Shown piece by piece: positions 1-10,103 of a stretch of 64,000 nt of DNA. The notes below the pieces were generated by a model, which worked only from the letters and a program-made list of their open reading frames with translations, was not told the DNA's origin and searched no databases. This DNA is from Dichetophora obliterata (lineage: Eukaryota; Arthropoda; Insecta; Diptera; Sciomyzidae). The DNA is taken from assembly GCA_963920525.1 (NCBI GenBank), contig OY986436.1:182306361-182370360 (forward strand), read 5' to 3'. The position numbers were made by a program, and so were the translations under genes. Positions within the stretch are counted from its first letter, which is position 1. The number at the start of each line of letters is the position of its first letter.

Positions 1-289
1 ATATTTGCAATTCGTTAATAAATTATGCAGATATGACGAGAATATTAAAATTTACTATATGTTTGAAATTTGAAAAAATTCGTATTAAGCTTCGACCATA
101 ATTTTTACAAGTTCAACAAAAATGTGTGTAATTAACAGCTTATTTACACATAATCTTCCTTATCTTAAACGTGTTCTGCATTTGGGTTTTAGCAAAATTT
201 ACTTTATAGTAAATTAAATGTTATTAAAGAATATATACATAATAATAATCTTAATAATTCTATACATTTTTTCTATACGGAGCTCTTTG

Positions 290-1150
290 CCATGTTTTCT
301 CAGTCTGTACCCAAAAGATTTAAAGACTCTTCGCAACAATAGGAATAGAGCTTGGTAGAAATATGTTTGTAGTTTTGACTAAAATGACCTGGACACATAC
401 AAACGTTTGTTTCTGGAATTTAAAATTCGCTCAGCTGCTTTATATCATAAATATTTGGATAATATTAAGCAGTGTATATGGTCTTATCAGAACAAGTCTC
501 GGGTATTTATTAATGCTTGGAAATAAACTGATGGTTTTCCTTCTCCTTTCAAAATTCAGAATGGATTTACTGACAATTCCTACATAATTTGTGGCTTATT
601 TGCCAATATTTTTAAAGAATCATTCTGTTCAGATTCTTTTAATCCTGATTTAGCGTATTTTGACTATATGAACAACTCGCCCAAAGTTTCTTTGGAGCAT
701 TTTCCTCATCAGCATCATTTTCATCAGAGGATATGTTTAAGTATATTGAATCAGTCAATAAAGACTTTAGCACTGGTCCATATAAAATTCCTACCGCAGT
801 GGTAAAACAATGCGGCTCCATTTTGTGTCAACCACCTTCTTTACTTTTTAATAAGTCAATTAATGCAAGTTATTTTCCTTCTTTTTTGAAAAAAAAATCT
901 TTTATAAGTCCTATTTATAAAAAAGTTTGCAGGAATGACGTCAATAATTATAGGACTATAGCTAATTTGTTTTGGATTCCTAAATTTTTTGAGCTAATCG
1001 AGTAAAAATTCACTGTGAGCAAGTTAAAACGACTTCTCAGCATGGTTTTGTAAATGGCAAATCCACTGTGTCTAATCTCCTCGACTTCACAGCATTCTGC
1101 TTGAAATCTATTGATTGTGTGTGGTAGCCAGGTGATTATAATTTCCATTT
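290..1150 (+). pseudogene. Decayed non-LTR reverse transcriptase relic (Jockey/CR1 type)
   Basis: Broken reading frames on the plus strand recall the linker and first RT blocks of Jockey/CR1-type retrotransposons. Around 733-1005 the frame has the order expected of the early RT domain: a GP..IP segment, an LLFN.S segment, FPSFLK, an ISPIYKK segment and a NYRTIANL segment. A second piece (about 1035-1095) reads QHGFVNGKST followed by LLDF, the usual next RT block. Several stops and frameshifts break it, and no endonuclease or C-terminus is seen. Sequence after about 1150 changes to hAT-like coding. Family placement is by pattern only. Confidence 0.6.
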
Positions 1151-1189
1151 TTTTTAACTTTATCTCTTTTTTAACGTCGAAATAGCTAT

Positions 1190-1560
1190 TCCTTGAAATT
1201 TTTCACAAACACTTTTTTATCCTATAAAACCCCTGTTTTTCGCCATAAAAAATTTCCAACGCTAGAAATTTGTTTTATTTATAGCTGGGTGCGAGTATTT
1301 AACTTTCTGATAGCCGAAAATTGTGAATGCAACGAAATCGCTTATTGCGTTCATTTTATGCTTCCCAGAAACGACAGCATCGGTGGAGCGAGTTTTTTCT
1401 GCAATCAACAAATCTTGGAAAAATGAGAAAAAGCCGTTCTTATGGTAAAATGTAATTTGCTGAACTCTTCGATTGAATTCTACAGTTCGGTTTTTGAAAA
1501 CATAGCTGGAATCGGATCAATCAATCGCTGCAAAAGACAAAGAGAATACAAGAAAAAGTG
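1190..1560 (+). pseudogene. hAT transposase C-terminal relic
   Basis: Near 1367-1425 one frame reads PETTASVERVFSAINKSW, the hallmark of the hAT C-terminal dimerisation region (TS.ASVER.FS). After a frameshift it continues as MVKCNLLNSSIEFY at about 1441-1485, matching the usual MVK..L helix that follows. Upstream fragments (NEIAYCVHF in one frame) fit the same domain. Stops and shifts show it is dead. No TIRs or target duplication were located, so the element's limits are unknown. Confidence 0.6.
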
Positions 1561-1564
1561 ACGA

Positions 1565-1850
1565 AACCATTGCCACCGGAGACGATTCGAATATAAATAC
1601 CGATGACGTGAATATTAAAAGCAATTTATATTCACTTTTTTACTGATAAATACATAAATTTTATTTACTTTAGTAAAAAGCCTATTAAAAATTAACCTTC
1701 ATTTATCCCTTGTTTGAAATTACGATATCCCTTATACACCTCATAATTTAAGTACATATCCCTTTTTTAAAAAAAAAAAGATACGAGCATTATTTATACT
1801 AGATTATAAAGATTCGTTTTTTTTTATTATTATTTTAGTTAAAGAGCATT
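1565..1850. other. AT-rich stretch, no gene seen
   Basis: Homopolymer-rich sequence between the hAT relic and the repeated 16-bp motif. No open frame with recognisable motifs and no inverted repeat was seen. Confidence 0.5.
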
Positions 1851-1855
1851 CCATT

Positions 1856-2858
1856 GTGACTACTGGGACATTTGACTCCAGAATTTGACCAACTATGAGC
1901 TATAACAATCTCATCATAACTTATAAAACAGTGAAATTATTTTAATATTGTCAATATTTTAAAACAGAGGAAAAAATAATTTTTAACACTCAAAGAAGAA
2001 TTTTAGGCAAACCATTTTAAAATTCAAGTCAACTTCTTCTGTGTTGTAAAACATATACAAAACGCTTCCATTTTAATAAAGAATTAGTATGCTTATCTTT
2101 GCAGAAAAGTAGAAAAATTATTGCAAGTTGTGACTACTGGGACATATTTTGTGACTTGCAGGACAAGTAAAAATATTTTAATAATTTAATGTATTTATAA
2201 ATAATTTAATATTTACGTTATTTAAGTCAGTTTTATTTTTTTTTATTTATTTTTTATTTATGTAGTCTAGTATTTAAAGAAAATGTTGACTTTTCTCAAC
2301 ATTTAATAGGACATAAGACACATCCGTCTCCTATGTGGCGAAAAACTCTGCTTTGTTGCCCGAAGTCGATCTTACAATCAATTTATCACTTCGTTTTCCT
2401 CTTTTTCATTTTGAGATAGTTGGTCATATTAGCTTTTGCGTTTCTACTTGACCCTTCTATATCTGTAGGTTTAACATTCAACTGCTGTTCGCTGTATCTT
2501 GAGTCAAAGGGAATGATTAATACATTTATCTCTTTGGGATTTAAAATAGTGGTGTCTCTGTAAGTGTGGGTTTTTACAGCCTTTTTACACTCAAGTAAGA
2601 CATAAAGAAATAAAAAAGCTTTGGCTATTCCATTTTGGATCAGAAAAGTAAATTTAGCTATACACTATACACTGCGGCATTGAAATAAAATCAGACTGTG
2701 CACCGTGACTACTGGGACATATTTTAAAACAGTCTCCAAAGCAGTAAATGTTCGCCTTAATTATTAAAAGAAGATTAAATAGTACACGACATGTTTATCT
2801 TTACTTCTAGGTTAGGAAAACCAATTATATATTTATATTGGTGTGACTACTGGGACAT
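1856..2858 (+). repeat. Four identical 16-bp motifs, same orientation
   Basis: GTGACTACTGGGACAT occurs at 1856-1871, 2130-2145, 2705-2720 and 2843-2858, always on the plus strand and without mismatch, in otherwise AT-rich sequence with little similarity between copies. The spacings are 274, 575 and 138 bp, so this is not a simple tandem array. A 69-codon open frame begins 65 bp after the last copy. Perfect short repeats like this can be binding sites in the subterminal region of a DNA transposon; that role is inferred. Confidence 0.8.
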
Positions 2859-2922
2859 GCGACTGGCATCTGTTCAAAGAAGAAATACATAAAAGCCATC
2901 ACGCCTTATTTCTATATAAGAA

Positions 2923-3132
2923 ATGAGTTTTTCCAAGCTTTCTACAGAAGACAGGCGACAGGTTTCAACAGTTGACAAAATGGGCGAAAACAGTGTTGCA
3001 AACATAATCAACCATAAAACTCTGTATGAAACAAAAGTTGCCATATACAAAAAAGGATTTTTTGGGGAATTTTCTCAAATCTTTTTTCACAGATTAATAA
3101 AGTATAGACATTTAGTTAGAGATTTATTATAA
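2923..3132 (+). CDS. Short ORF downstream of the 16-bp motifs, function unknown
   Basis: This 69-codon frame starts MSFSKLSTEDRRQ and reads like the beginning of a helix-turn-helix transposase N-terminus (charged, LSTEDRRQV...MGENSVANI), but the resemblance is loose. After about codon 45 it becomes Phe-rich and looks non-coding, so it may be the stump of a longer frame. It lies 65 bp after the last GTGACTACTGGGACAT copy, which is why it is listed. It could equally be chance. Confidence 0.25.
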   Translation: MSFSKLSTEDRRQVSTVDKMGENSVANIINHKTLYETKVAIYKKGFFGEFSQIFFHRLIKYRHLVRDLL

Positions 3133-3349
3133 TAATCTAAATAAAAATAATTAGTGGAAAACCAAAATTTATCTCATTTTCCTCTTTTACGTGGAATGCC
3201 CCTTAAAGTAAAATATCAATAAAAAATCTGAAATATTTTTGTAAATAATTAAAGATCTTTTTGTAAAAAAACTTTAGATTTCTAAAATATGTTTTAATTT
3301 GTATTATTTTATTTTGGCCAACTTGGCTTTTTATTTTAATTTCAATTTA

Positions 3350-4010
3350 TTAGGCAGAATACATTAGCATATAAGAATACAATGACTTTTGCATGCTGCA
3401 ACTTAACAATTCAATTATTAAGAGGTATAACAACATTGAATTATTAACATAATAAAAATTAGGTGACTATTTTTTAAGAATAATTACAATATCTTTTAAG
3501 TAACTGAAGAAATTTAAATTTAAATTGAATAAAAGAATAAATTTATGAAAAAATTAAATATTTGCAACTTAAAGAAAAATATACTAAAAATTTAAAAATC
3601 AATAGAAAAAAGAAGACCTAACAGTTAATGAATACACCAGAATTAAACAATATGTATCTATATAAGAGAGAAGATAAGTATGAGAAATATTCAAAGATTA
3701 ATTGCTTAAAAGCTCTTTTTTGGAAATGATCTTAATGTTATTTGGCAAAGAATTCCACAGTCTAATTGCACTGACGAAAAACAGGCTGCTATACTTTTTT
3801 GTAATAGTGTCTCGGAATCAAAAGGTTCATACTTCTATTTGATCGGCAGAACTGAAGTTTTTCATACAAGTAGCGTGGAAAACGTGAATAGATTACTTTA
3901 TGCAAATATATACAATTTCTTGCTTCAAGATAACGTAAAAGGCATCGTCCAAGTAGCAACGGGCAGCGTTGTTCTGTGCAACTAGCAACTTGTGGGATGA
4001 TTGCGAATCG
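3350..4010 (-). pseudogene. 3' end of a Jockey/CR1-type non-LTR element
   Basis: On the minus strand the sequence reads a NRSMNLLIPRHYYKK segment, then after a one-base shift near 3796 continues SSLFFVSAIRLWNSLP and ends at a stop near 3700. The same C-terminal block (LFFVSAIRLWNSLP) occurs in the plus-strand copy at 17755-19617, so the two are members of one family. The 3' untranslated part ends near 3350 in AATAAATTGAAATT, also shared with that copy. RT and endonuclease are missing, consistent with 5' truncation plus decay. Confidence 0.72.
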
Positions 4011-4079
4011 AGATTGCTATAAACAACTTCCGAATAAATGATAGTTATATTGCATTCTGAATATATATTTAAAACTATT

Positions 4080-5260
4080 CCTTATTTTCTATACTTGCCA
4101 CGCCTCCTTGTAGGCGTTACAAGCGTAGTGACAAATTAAATATGCTCCTTACGCAGTACGCTTGGAGGTATACAAATTAGCAAAGGTGCGTTTTTAAACA
4201 TATTTAATGAAATAACCATTAGTTATACTAAATTTTTGAACTGCTATAACTTCTTTGTTTCGAAGCTTAATGAACTTTTTAGACAAAAAGTAAACAGTCT
4301 TTTTTTACTTTTAAAGTTAATTTTTAAAAACTCCTTTGTTAATATATTGTTAAAATCATTTTTTTTGTTTTCGTAATATTCTAGAGGTCAGATTTGAATG
4401 GTGTGAATTTTCTTCTCGATCTACTCTAAAAAACTGCATCTATCTATATAACTTTTAAAAAAATAAACAAATCTGCCTTTAAGCGAACAGAGCTTTTAAC
4501 TGCTTACAAATCTTCCTGAAGACCTTTTCTGTCAAATTTCGAGTTTCTTCAAAAATTTTGCAAGCGAATGTTTGATTCAATTCACATTCATTCATGTAGG
4601 TACAATTTTTAAAAAGTATTTTATTAAAACATATGCTAACTAAAATTTCAAATAAATAGATATAAATGTTAACAAACTAAAAATAACATCGTTCGACATC
4701 AGTTGCGAAAACTCAGTTTCAAGAAAACCCCACCACCCGCCCGCATCAACAAAACACAGCATTCCGCAAAAGCCTTTAAAACACAACACAACTAACAAGC
4801 GCCATGCTGCGATTGAAGACCCGATAACTTGAAGCAAGGCAAGAAGCCCCAAATAAAGAATCCATTAAATAAAATAGAGATAAACAGAGAGCCGCTGCAA
4901 AAAAATTGATTCGCTGCGAGAGAGAGAGAGAAAAAGAGTGAGAGAATTTGATTTAACAGAGCAGCAGAGAGCTTGCTTAAACATTGTGGTGAACTTTTAA
5001 CATAATCATAACAGAGCGCAGCAGAGCCCCAAAAGAGCGATGCTAACTGCGCCCCATAAAGAGAAATTTCGTTAAACAAACAGCATTTGGAGCAAAAAGA
5101 GCGCGCTATTGTTCAAACTTTTAAGCTCATAAAAAAAGTTTGAAAATAATTAAACACCAATACATATAAATGTCTAGTTTAACAGTATCAGCTAAAAATA
5201 GTTAATTTTTTTCAAGCGCACATTTTCCACCTTTTCGTCCATTCCATCAAAGTTTATCAC
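4080..5260. other. No gene recognised; short GC-richer and purine-rich patches
   Basis: At 4095-4170 there are two short GC-richer patches (CCTCCTTGTAGGCG and ACGCTTGGAGG) that partly complement each other. At 4700-5100 the plus strand is rich in AGCAGAG, AAAACACA and (GA)n, including a GAGAGAGAGAGA run near 4918-4932. Long minus-strand frames here are hydrophobic translations of this biased composition and carry no motif I know. Confidence 0.4.
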
Positions 5261-6205
5261 TTTTGGTTTTTGTAGTTTTTGTGCTGAGCTCGTTAAGATT
5301 GCGATCTTCGTGTTTGCTTACATTTGAGTCGACACCACACCATCACTTCCCTAAATCCACCCTCCACACCTCACTTCACTTTTGTTTTAGCTTACAAGGC
5401 CGATCTTTAATCGATACAGATCAGTGTGACCAGAACAATTTTAAAGAAATATGCTTTTTTGTAAAAAAACAAAATATTCTAAAATATTCCACTTTGTATT
5501 TTAAACATATATACTAAAGAAACACAAAAGCATATTTAGGGACATTATTTGTTGATAATTATCCAACTTCAATTCAATAAACATGAATTAAATGAATATT
5601 AATAAAATGCAAATAAAAAGAAAATTATATATCAGATTATTTCTGGTTTACAAAATTATTTTCAATTATTATATTCTGCAAATAATACTTAAAAATAATA
5701 CTACAAAATTTTAAACTGAAAATACATCGATTTTTTTAACGTTTTGATATTGCGTGATATTTCAAACTGAAGAAGCAAGTTTAGAACCAAATTTTAGCAG
5801 TAATTTATTTTTTAACACAAAAAGGTTTTGAGTACATTAATTCGAAATTTTAATTTGAAGTAAAAATATTAAAATGTGATATGTCAGAAAAAAATATCAT
5901 ATTATGCAAAAGTTGAGAAAACCTTTGTCCTTTAGTATTTTAGAAACATCCAAATTATTGCTTCAAGGAATAAATTTACTTTATTAACTTCCACCAATAC
6001 ATATTTAAGAAACACAATATACCTGAAGTTGTATATGTCGCTAAACAATTGATTTGACTGTTTTGCTTTAAAACAATTTTTTGGACTCAAGAAATTCCAA
6101 AATATGTATGTTCTTTAAGCCATTGCTTGGAAATTGTAAGAAAGCATTATTTTTCGTTAAACAAGGTACTTTAAGAGAAAAACAATTTTTTGAATGTCGT
6201 TAAAT
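5261..6205. other. AT-rich stretch, no gene seen
   Basis: Apart from a GC-richer patch at 5280-5410 this is AT-rich sequence without recognisable coding or repeats. It ends at the TSD of the hAT MITE. Confidence 0.4.
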
Positions 6206-6213
6206 AAAAATAC

Positions 6214-7169
6214 CAGAGTTGGGCGTAGTACACTAAATGTTGAGTGCACTCAGCCTTTCACTAGCACTAAAATATATTGAAAGAAATTCTATTTTTCACT
6301 ATTTTTTACCAGCTTAGTGATAGTGAAGAGTTGCTTCACTAAGCTGGTTCACATAAAAGTGAAGAGTTGCTTCACTATCACTAGGGATTTTAGTGCTAGT
6401 GTTATATTGTTGCACTATAACTAAATTGAGTGGTAGTTACTAAATCTCCACTACACTCAAATAGTGCAAAATTTGAACAGCCACTAAATGAAAGCTGCAA
6501 TTGAAAGTTTTTCCACTCAACTTTCAAACATGACTGCTTTTAAAACTATTTCAGTTTGACTCGAATTAAAAAAAAAACCTATAATTAAGAAAAACTATTT
6601 TTCGAGCTTCTGGTCATATATGTTTACGAAGAAAACAACAACAGCTCTGAACGAGCATCACCAAGCTAGGATCAGATAGACAGTTTATATAAAATTGGTG
6701 TTATTTAAAATAATAGTTTCATAAAAGTTAAATTGCTTACAGCAAATAATTGTTTGCATAGCTTATTTTTCTTGTTTTACTTAATATTTTTATATTTTAC
6801 TAAGAATAGCATAGAAACATACAAATTTCTGTATGATATTTAAATACTCAATACTACAAGTAAACTGTTCCTGTTTTCTTTCAATTGAGTGATAACTTTC
6901 TGTGCTGCACCACTATTAGTGCAAGTACTTTTTTTGCACTATTTATTTAGTGCAAAAAAAATTTTCCACTAAGCTGTAAACATTTTTTTTTTTCCACTAT
7001 TCTTATATGAATTTGAGTGAGAAATTTTTCACTATCACTATCACTCATGTATAGTGAAGCTTTTAGTTTTCAATTCAGCAGTCAAAAATAATAGAAGATA
7101 GAGATTAATTTTACACTATCAGTACATGTAAGCTGAAACTGCAAATTTAGTGCACTACGCCCAACTCTG
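6214..7169. mobile_element. hAT-type MITE, 956 bp, 8-bp TSD
   Basis: The ends are inverted repeats: the left starts CAGAGTTGGGCGTAGTACAC and the right, on the other strand, starts CAGAGTTGGGCGTAGTGCAC. About 25 bp pair with one mismatch. The flanks are a perfect 8-bp duplication, AAAAATAC, at 6206-6213 and 7170-7177. A CAGAG start and 8-bp TSD fit the hAT superfamily. The inside has no transposase frame but is dense in AGTG/CACT words. A block AGTGAAGAGTTGCTTCACT occurs twice (from 6322 and 6359), and CCAGCTTAGTG is mirrored by CACTAAGCTGG. These are likely subterminal binding repeats (inference). Confidence 0.92.
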
Positions 7170-7216
7170 AAAAATACTCATAGTTATTTTTGAAGGAAAT
7201 TTTTATTAATTTAGAC

Positions 7217-7595
7217 CATGGCCGAATAACCAGGTAGGTCCGACTTGGAGAGGAATAAAGTATAAAGCAGAAAAAAGCGAGCTAGTTGTCAAAATCAACT
7301 CTTCATCTTGTGTTGATTTTTGGTTAAACTTGTTTTTTTGTTTTTTTCAAATTAAATACTTCCTCGGCATTTTATTGTTTTATTTTAACTGTTTTTATAA
7401 TATTTTCACTCAAACTAACACAAATTTAACACACCTTTTCGCACTATTTATAATTTGAAAACATAATATTCTTACATCATTTGACGGTTTTAGGAACTTC
7501 GTCATTTTGACATCTACTCAACTTTTTCGTTTTCTACTCTTCGTTGACGCGTGAGGGCACTAAGCGAGCCGGCCCTACCCGGTTATTCTGCCATG
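7217..7595. mobile_element. P-superfamily-like MITE, 379 bp, 8-bp TSD
   Basis: Left end CATGGCCGAATAACCAGGTA pairs with the right end, whose complement starts CATGGCAGAATAACCGGGTA; 22 bp pair with two mismatches. The flanks are a perfect 8-bp duplication, ATTTAGAC, at 7209-7216 and 7596-7603. The CATG..GAATAAC start and 8-bp TSD resemble the Drosophila P element terminus (CATGATGAAATAAC), so P superfamily is likely. There is no transposase frame. It sits 40 bp from the end of the hAT MITE. Confidence 0.9.
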
Positions 7596-8050
7596 ATTTA
7601 GACAAAATATAGGCATACATAAAATATTCCACTTTTTATGCTGCATATTTTTAAAATAACAAATGCTCTCCGAAAGAAAAATTTTCCAAAGTGGAATATT
7701 ATATACCACTCTGGTCAGACTGATGTAGATTACTCATACTCACAGCAGTCCATATTTTGGTTCTATTTTAAACAAATTCTTTGCGAAGCTTACTATTACT
7801 ATGCTCAAACACTTATGTTTATTTTGTTTTATTTTGTTTGTTTGTCCGTTTTGAAAAACTTATGAATGCTTATATTTTATGAATTTTTAGATTTACTCAC
7901 AAAGTTATTTCCTTAACATATCAAATAAGTATAAAAATACATAAATGTTAATGTTCATATTTTGCAATCTTCTTCCAGCCGTAGCTAATTATCCTATTTG
8001 CCATTATTTGTTTGATATTTGCATGGTGCGGAAATGTTGGCCATTTTCAC

Positions 8051-9197
8051 ATATGAGTCATTCTTTTACAAACCGAACACCATTCTGATCGCTACATTTT
8101 TGATTTGCATGAAATTTTTTTACGGGTTCTATATCGAAAAAAAAGAGACACGTTTTCGAGGGTTTTTTTTTTAAATAGAGAGCGTTAAAAGTTTGAGATT
8201 TTCGTGATTGCTGCCTTGGAGACTAGTTTTCAAAAATTCATAACTTCGGTTCTGTTTAAGCTAGATAAAACTTTATTGTTTCATTTTGAAGAAATTTTAA
8301 GAAAAAAATAGATTCAAAAAAATTTTTAAAAATGCATAATTTTATACACAATTTCAATGCTCAAATAAATTTTAACCAATCTTACCCACCATTTAGCGTG
8401 TTTTAAACATAACCATCGTATTCTTCGTCAAATTTTTCATAGAAAACGATTTTTTATCGATAGAGAAATGATTATTACTATTGCAAAAAATTAAATAAAC
8501 TCGCGCGGTACCTGACGTCGGCGCGCCAGTTGCAAAGTACACCTTAAATTCTCGTCTCATACCGTTGTTCTCTGTATTATATGACCAATAGTATATATAT
8601 ATAGTATATATGTAGTATGTTTTATATTTTTAATTGAAAAATATTATATATTAATAAATGAGGCTTTATAGAAAATTGGGTCAAACATTAATAAACAATC
8701 ACATTATTTCAGCAAATAAAGTGATATATTACAATTTCAATTCAATAGTATTCTACACGTACACTTTTTGTCTCAATATAACATCAGTCTTTACCCTGTA
8801 GGAAAATCAAATAATTTAAAAGTAGTTGAAAAGTAGTTTTTTGTACCTTGAAAACTTTTGAACGCAAAATTTAAATTGCGTATAACAATATGAAATTTTT
8901 CATAAATATTTTTTGAAACTATTTTTTTCCTAAAATTCACTTTGTTATCTTCAAATTGAAACAAAAATGTTGTATCTAGCTTAAATAGAACCGAAGTTAG
9001 GAATTTTTGAAAATTAGTCTCCAAGGCAAAAATTAGGAAAATCTCAAACTTTTAACGCCCTCTATTTAAAAAAAGCCCTCGAACACGTGTCTTTTTTTCG
9101 ATATAGATCCCGTAAAAAAAATTTCATGTAAATCAAAAATGGGTCGGTCATTTTTTGTTCAAATTTGTACGGTTTGTAAAAGAATAACCCATATATA
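8051..9197. mobile_element. Foldback element with about 285-bp inverted arms
   Basis: The left arm (about 8058-8340) is repeated in inverted orientation at about 8890-9195. Shared landmarks include ATTCTTTTACAAACCG, ATTTTTGATTTRCATGAAAT, GCGTTAAAAGTTTGAGATTT, GCCTTGGAGACTA and AACTTCGGTTCT. Arms are perhaps 80-85% identical by eye. The spacer (8460-8790) has a GC-rich patch, GCGGTACCTGACGTCGGCGC, and a TATATAGTATATATGTAGTA stretch. No TSD was found and no protein is encoded. Ends are approximate. Confidence 0.75.
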
Positions 9198-9418
9198 TTC
9201 GTGGACTGAGAGCGAATTTTTACACGGTCTACATAAACCTCAAATAATGCCACTAGACGAGACCCAGGTGGCTGAGGATGCAGATCCACTGGATATCGCT
9301 ATTATTTTCTTCGCATAAGGGCGTCGCTCTTTTTATAAAAACAAATGTAGACTACCGGTGTGAGAGAGGTCTGCACACGACCGATCTAGAGTTTAGCTCA
9401 ATGTTGGTTAGGTTCAGG

Positions 9419-9604
9419 CATGGTATAAGTAGTATATACCATGGCTGCAGCGCTGACTGTGCTCTCTTCCCATACTGAAATGTCTGTCAAATTCAGCAGT
9501 GTGGCGAATGGACACAGAAAAAAGGAATAAAAAGTTTTAGTTCGCTTTGACATTTCCGGCAGTATGCACTCATCTGGTGCATCTACCTGTATTCTTTTTC
9601 TATG
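9419..9604. mobile_element. P-like MITE family A, copy 1 (186 bp)
   Basis: Flanked by GGTTCAGG on both sides. The body from TGCAGCGCTGACTGTGCTCT to CTCATCTGGTGCATCTACCT matches the copy at 22969-23151 over about 165 bp. The left end CATGGTATAAG and right end CTATG are slightly decayed versions of CATGGTAGAAG/CTACCATG. An 8-bp TSD and CATG start suggest the P superfamily. Confidence 0.88.
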
Positions 9605-9638
9605 GGTTCAGGCCAAGGTTCATTTATAAGGTTGTGGC

Positions 9639-9817
9639 CAAGGCTCATTTATAAGGTTGTGGCACTTGAGAGAAATGCACTCTTTTTTCCGCCTTTGCTT
9701 GAACTGTCATTGTTCGTTTCTTTGTTATATGCATTAATTTTCTTGATTTCTTTTCATCCATTCTGACAATTCGACCGAGCTCGCTCTCAAGTGCCACAAC
9801 CTTATAAATGAGCCTTG
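9639..9817. mobile_element. MITE family B, inner copy (179 bp)
   Basis: Starts CAAGGCTCATTTATAAGG and ends CTTATAAATGAGCCTTG, with TIRs of at least 34 bp. It is flanked by GTTGTGGC at 9631-9638 and 9818-9825. It has inserted into the GTTGTGGC word that is part of the TIR of another copy of its own family. Confidence 0.85.
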
Positions 9818-9825
9818 GTTGTGGC

Positions 9826-9909
9826 CATTGTAAAATTGAGTTTGACAATTCTGGCTATGAGAAAAAGAAAGCAGTCTGAAATGCATATACCTTTACTAGT
9901 TCTACCATG
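9826..9909. mobile_element. Short P-like MITE remnant (84 bp)
   Basis: Begins CATTG and ends GTTCTACCATG. Its last 35 bases (ATGCATATACCTTTACTAGT then TCTACCATG) match the right terminus of MITE family A at 23126-23151. It lies between two GTTGTGGC copies, as expected for an 8-bp TSD. Confidence 0.7.
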
Positions 9910-10076
9910 GTTGTGGCACTTGAGAGAAATGCCTTTGCTCGAACTGTCACTCGCTCTCAAGTGCCACAACCTTATAAATGAGCCTTGGGTTCAGGCTACG
10001 CCCGCACTTGCTACACTTCTGTTTCATATATAGAAGTTCGAATTTATGAAGAGAGTCCACTTTTAACAAACTAGTC

Positions 10077-10103
10077 TCTCTCTCTCTCTCTTTTTCTCTC
10101 TCT
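10077..10103. repeat. (TC)n microsatellite
   Basis: A run of TCTCTC with a short T interruption, lying within the decayed endonuclease region of the non-LTR element. It breaks the reading frame there. Confidence 0.9.

Larger units (their letters stand above)
9613..9987. mobile_element. MITE family B, outer copy (interrupted)
   Basis: Left end CAAGGTTCATTTATAAGG pairs with right end CTTATAAATGAGCCTTG. The internal parts GTTGTGGCACTTGAGAG and CTCTCAAGTGCCACAAC extend the pairing to about 34 bp. Remove the two inserts and about 103 bp remain. It is flanked by GGTTCAGG, with one extra C on the left, so the TSD could be 8 or 9 bp. Superfamily is uncertain: P-like if 8 bp, Mutator-like if 9 bp. 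Confidence 0.75.
9411..9995. mobile_element. Nest of four MITE insertions sharing two 8-bp targets
   Basis: The 8-mer GGTTCAGG occurs at 9411-9418, 9605-9612 and 9988-9995, separating a 186-bp MITE (9419-9604) from a larger element (9613-9987). Inside the latter, GTTGTGGC occurs at 9631-9638, 9818-9825 and 9910-9917, separating a second copy of the same element (9639-9817) from an 84-bp MITE remnant (9826-9909). The simplest reading is four insertions, each duplicating 8 bp, with two targets each hit twice. The whole block sits in the endonuclease region of the surrounding retrotransposon. Confidence 0.88.

Noticed and set aside
1856..2858. CRISPR-like or tandem array of the 16-bp motif
   Set aside because: Spacing is irregular (274, 575, 138 bp) and the repeat is too short.
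4640..5079. Two overlapping hydrophobic minus-strand ORFs (70 and 95 codons)
   Set aside because: They translate a purine-biased strand; no signal, motif or splice context supports them.
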